A stretch of DNA of 64,000 bases from positions 5,741,724-5,805,723 of the forward strand of contig CM012954.1 in the NCBI GenBank assembly GCA_000181795.3, in the 5' to 3' direction. Below are positions 58,678-64,000 of the stretch, one piece after another. Source of the DNA: Trichinella spiralis. Taxonomy: Eukaryota > Nematoda > Enoplea > Trichinellida > Trichinellidae. The position numbers and the translations under genes are program-made. Positions within the stretch are counted from its first letter, which is position 1; each line of letters opens with the position of its first letter. A model generated the notes under the pieces. It was not told where the DNA came from. It did no database searches and saw only the letters and a program-made list of their open reading frames with translations.

Positions 58678-60892
58678 GCCAAAAGCTGAAACAAAATTAT
58701 ATATGTATTGATTTTTAATAATTAATACGATATTTAATTATTTATGGTAAGACAAAAGAGAAATTCGAGTTCAAGGGGTAGGAATGTTCACTCTGTGTTC
58801 AGTAGTTGGTTAAAAATTTGCCGCACTGTTTAGTCAATAGAATTCTGTAATGGACCAACGTCGGTGAACCAGTTCTCATGGCTGCTGAGGTTGATTACCA
58901 AGCAAAATGATTGGACAAATCTCTGTCGAATTTTTACCGCTTTATACTTGCGCTAGCATTGTCGACCAGCCAATGGCGACTGTCAACGGGACTTTTTGAT
59001 AAATACGGAAATGGCCTGATGATGCCACTGGTGAATTATCACCAATTATTGCGCTTGCTTTTTGAAGATCTGAAGAAAAATGAATGCCAAGATTATTTAT
59101 ATTTTAAAATTGTTTTATTTTATTCCCATGTGACTATTTGTATTCATTTTTTAAAAAAATACTTATTTCAATTCTGCTCATTATGCTGAATTTAAAATCA
59201 CTCTCAAGTAACATGTAGTTAATGTTGAAGAATTGGCACAACGCTTGCGCATTTGTACTTTATAAGAAATATGTAGATATTCAGTGATGAAAAGTTATTG
59301 ATTGAATATTTTTTTGTAGAAACAAGAAATTAAACCTCAACGCAGCCGAATTTCCATTAACCATTCACATCCAGCTAACAACAATAATTAATAACTGCTT
59401 AACTGGAGTTCAGGGTAACAGTATCAATTAACAGTTCAGTTTGTATGGTCTGTCGACCTTGACAATGAATCATTGCCGTATAAAGAAGGCTTATCTCTAT
59501 TCAGAGGTCGCGAGATGTCAGCTCAGCAGCAGCCTGGCCTGCTTGCTTTAACAATTCTCTCTCTTGCAACCAACGGCAGCGCAGGAAATGTCTAATCATC
59601 TTTTATCTTTTCACTTCTGTCGGCGCAGACAGATCAAATTTTTTGCTTAACAAAAAATGTTTATGATCAATTAAATTATTTTTTACTTTTCAAATAAATA
59701 TCATTGAAAAATATTTTTCAATTTCAGTTTTTTACAAAGATTTGAGCAGTAAATTGAAAAAAAATTTAATTTGAAGAATTTTTTTCATTTATGACAAAGT
59801 TGAATTCATTTGATAATATTTTACCTAAATATTACTTCTTGCATTATTCATACTTGATTAATTAGCCATTACGGTATTATAAATGGTGCTCTTCTTTGTG
59901 CATTGTTGTGAAGTTTTATCCTTCCAGATGAAACAGTTTATCAAACAGGACGTGTCGATTTGTTTTCCCACATAACAACTGTATTCTCTTTTTATTTTAA
60001 CTTTCATCACATTGTCAAAATGCTGGTCAAAAATTCATGCATTTACTTTTTGACGTGATCACTGACAAAATGAAAAAGCAAACATAAATACGGTAAAGTC
60101 GATGCGAACTTTTCCACTTCAATTCAATGACAGGTAGTTAGTTAGTCATGCAAAGTGGAATATTTACTTGTTTAATGCAAAAACATTATTTTTGTATGTA
60201 TATTGTATATTTTGTTGATATGTTGACGGAAAAAAAACGTGATAAGAAAAATTTTCATTCTTCTTCATATACAGTCGCATTTCTGATTATTAGAGAGCAA
60301 TTAAATTAATTTAAATGAAGTTGCAGTTGTTTTGAATTTTTTCTGCTTTTGAAAAACTATTCAAACATTTCGAATTTTATCATCGTTTGTCAAATGTACC
60401 CATATTATACGTTCGTTATTTGTTACCGTGTTAACTGATGCTTAATTTTGTACATATTTGCATTTAATTTTTTTTACAATTTATATATTAATATTTCTCT
60501 CCTTAATTTCTTTCGATTATGCAACTTAAATTTTAACATTTGTTATGGTTTGTATGTACCATAAAATTTTTTATTTTTTTTTAGTTTTCATTATTTTGAA
60601 TTTTCTGTTCCAAAGAATTTGTGGTCACTGATCTGAAGTTCAGTTTATTATAATTGTATAAGAGTTTTGTTTTTTTGTATTATTGGACTATTTATTAATT
60701 AATTTATTTATCATAAATTTGAATTTTTTGAATTACATAACATTTCAGATATTGGTCGTTGGAACTTGCATATCATTTTACTGTAATTATAGGATCATTT
60801 TTTAACTTAAAAAGAATGTCATTCATCCATCTTCAGCGTGTGTAGCAGTGGATTTTGCATTTATGAATCAGTAGCTACTGGACGCGAATGAA
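58678..60892. other. Intergenic, divergent upstream region of two genes
   Basis: Lies between the - strand adaptor-like gene and KAT2 (+). AT-rich with a slightly GC-richer patch at 59450-59620; no exon with splice signals was found. The + open frame at 58911-59189 has no support. Confidence 0.5.
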
Positions 60893-63777
<2,885 letters not shown>

Positions 63778-64000
63778 CTGATGACATTTTTATTTTTATT
63801 TATTTATTCATTTATTGCCTAAAATTCTCAGCCACAAACCAACCGCACGTTCGGCTTACTTTCAACGCGTGCTCAAATTGTTGTTTCAGCTTAATTTTTT
63901 TTATTTTTCATGAAAGAGCCGACGTTTAACGGTGCATTTTGTGAATAATGCAGTGGTTTCCAGAAACTGCTGTTTTTATTTATTAATTGTTTTCAAATTC
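63778..64000. other. KAT2 3' flank
   Basis: AT-rich 3' UTR and downstream sequence; no further gene visible before the window end. Confidence 0.6.

Overview
The window is AT-rich animal nuclear DNA. Genes are split by many short introns (about 40-150 bases) and separated by long AT-rich spacers with simple repeats. No prokaryotic features, tRNA, rRNA or CRISPR array were seen. The conserved genes are metazoan. Several start codons sit a few bases behind a 3' splice acceptor (RPL8, ZNF598 and others), as expected for spliced-leader trans-splicing. With a DMSR-like peptide GPCR and the intron style, this suggests an ecdysozoan, most plausibly a nematode. That assignment is inference. Layout, left to right: (1) 1-6238 +, the 3' part of a large extracellular protein with an EGF-like module, beta-rich modules, one cadherin-like repeat and a Thr/Ser-rich tail. 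(2) 7754-9675 -, CNRIP1. (3) 10472-16258 -, the ribosome-collision E3 ligase ZNF598, with an unusual run of in-phase small exons. (4) 17774-18795 -, a small secreted protein. (5) 19.4-20.4 kb, ambiguous small open frames. (6) 20597-21851 -, RPL8 (uL2). (7) 22926-24422 -, GTP cyclohydrolase I. (8) 25289-33983 -, the Cdc42-effector kinase MRCK, complete in 17 exons. (9) 36241-37350 -, an intronless peptide GPCR. (10) 37.4-48.5 kb, gene-poor, with a few candidate exons including a four-exon unknown gene at 43945-46328. (11) 48592-51095 +, PPM1A/B-type PP2C phosphatase. (12) 51894-53350 -, a calmodulin-like EF-hand protein with a poly-proline tail. (13) 55081-57025 +, TRAM1. (14) 57802-58677 -, an adaptor-like protein with SH3/SH2-ligand motifs. 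(15) 60893-63777 +, KAT2 (GCN5/PCAF) acetyltransferase. The genes do not form an operon or one pathway. Several are housekeeping (RPL8, TRAM1, KAT2, ZNF598) and others are signalling components (MRCK, PPM1, GPCR, CNRIP1). ZNF598, RPL8 and TRAM1 all act on ribosomes or nascent chains, but nothing in the sequence links them. For most genes the exon boundaries were worked out by hand and checked for reading-phase continuity.
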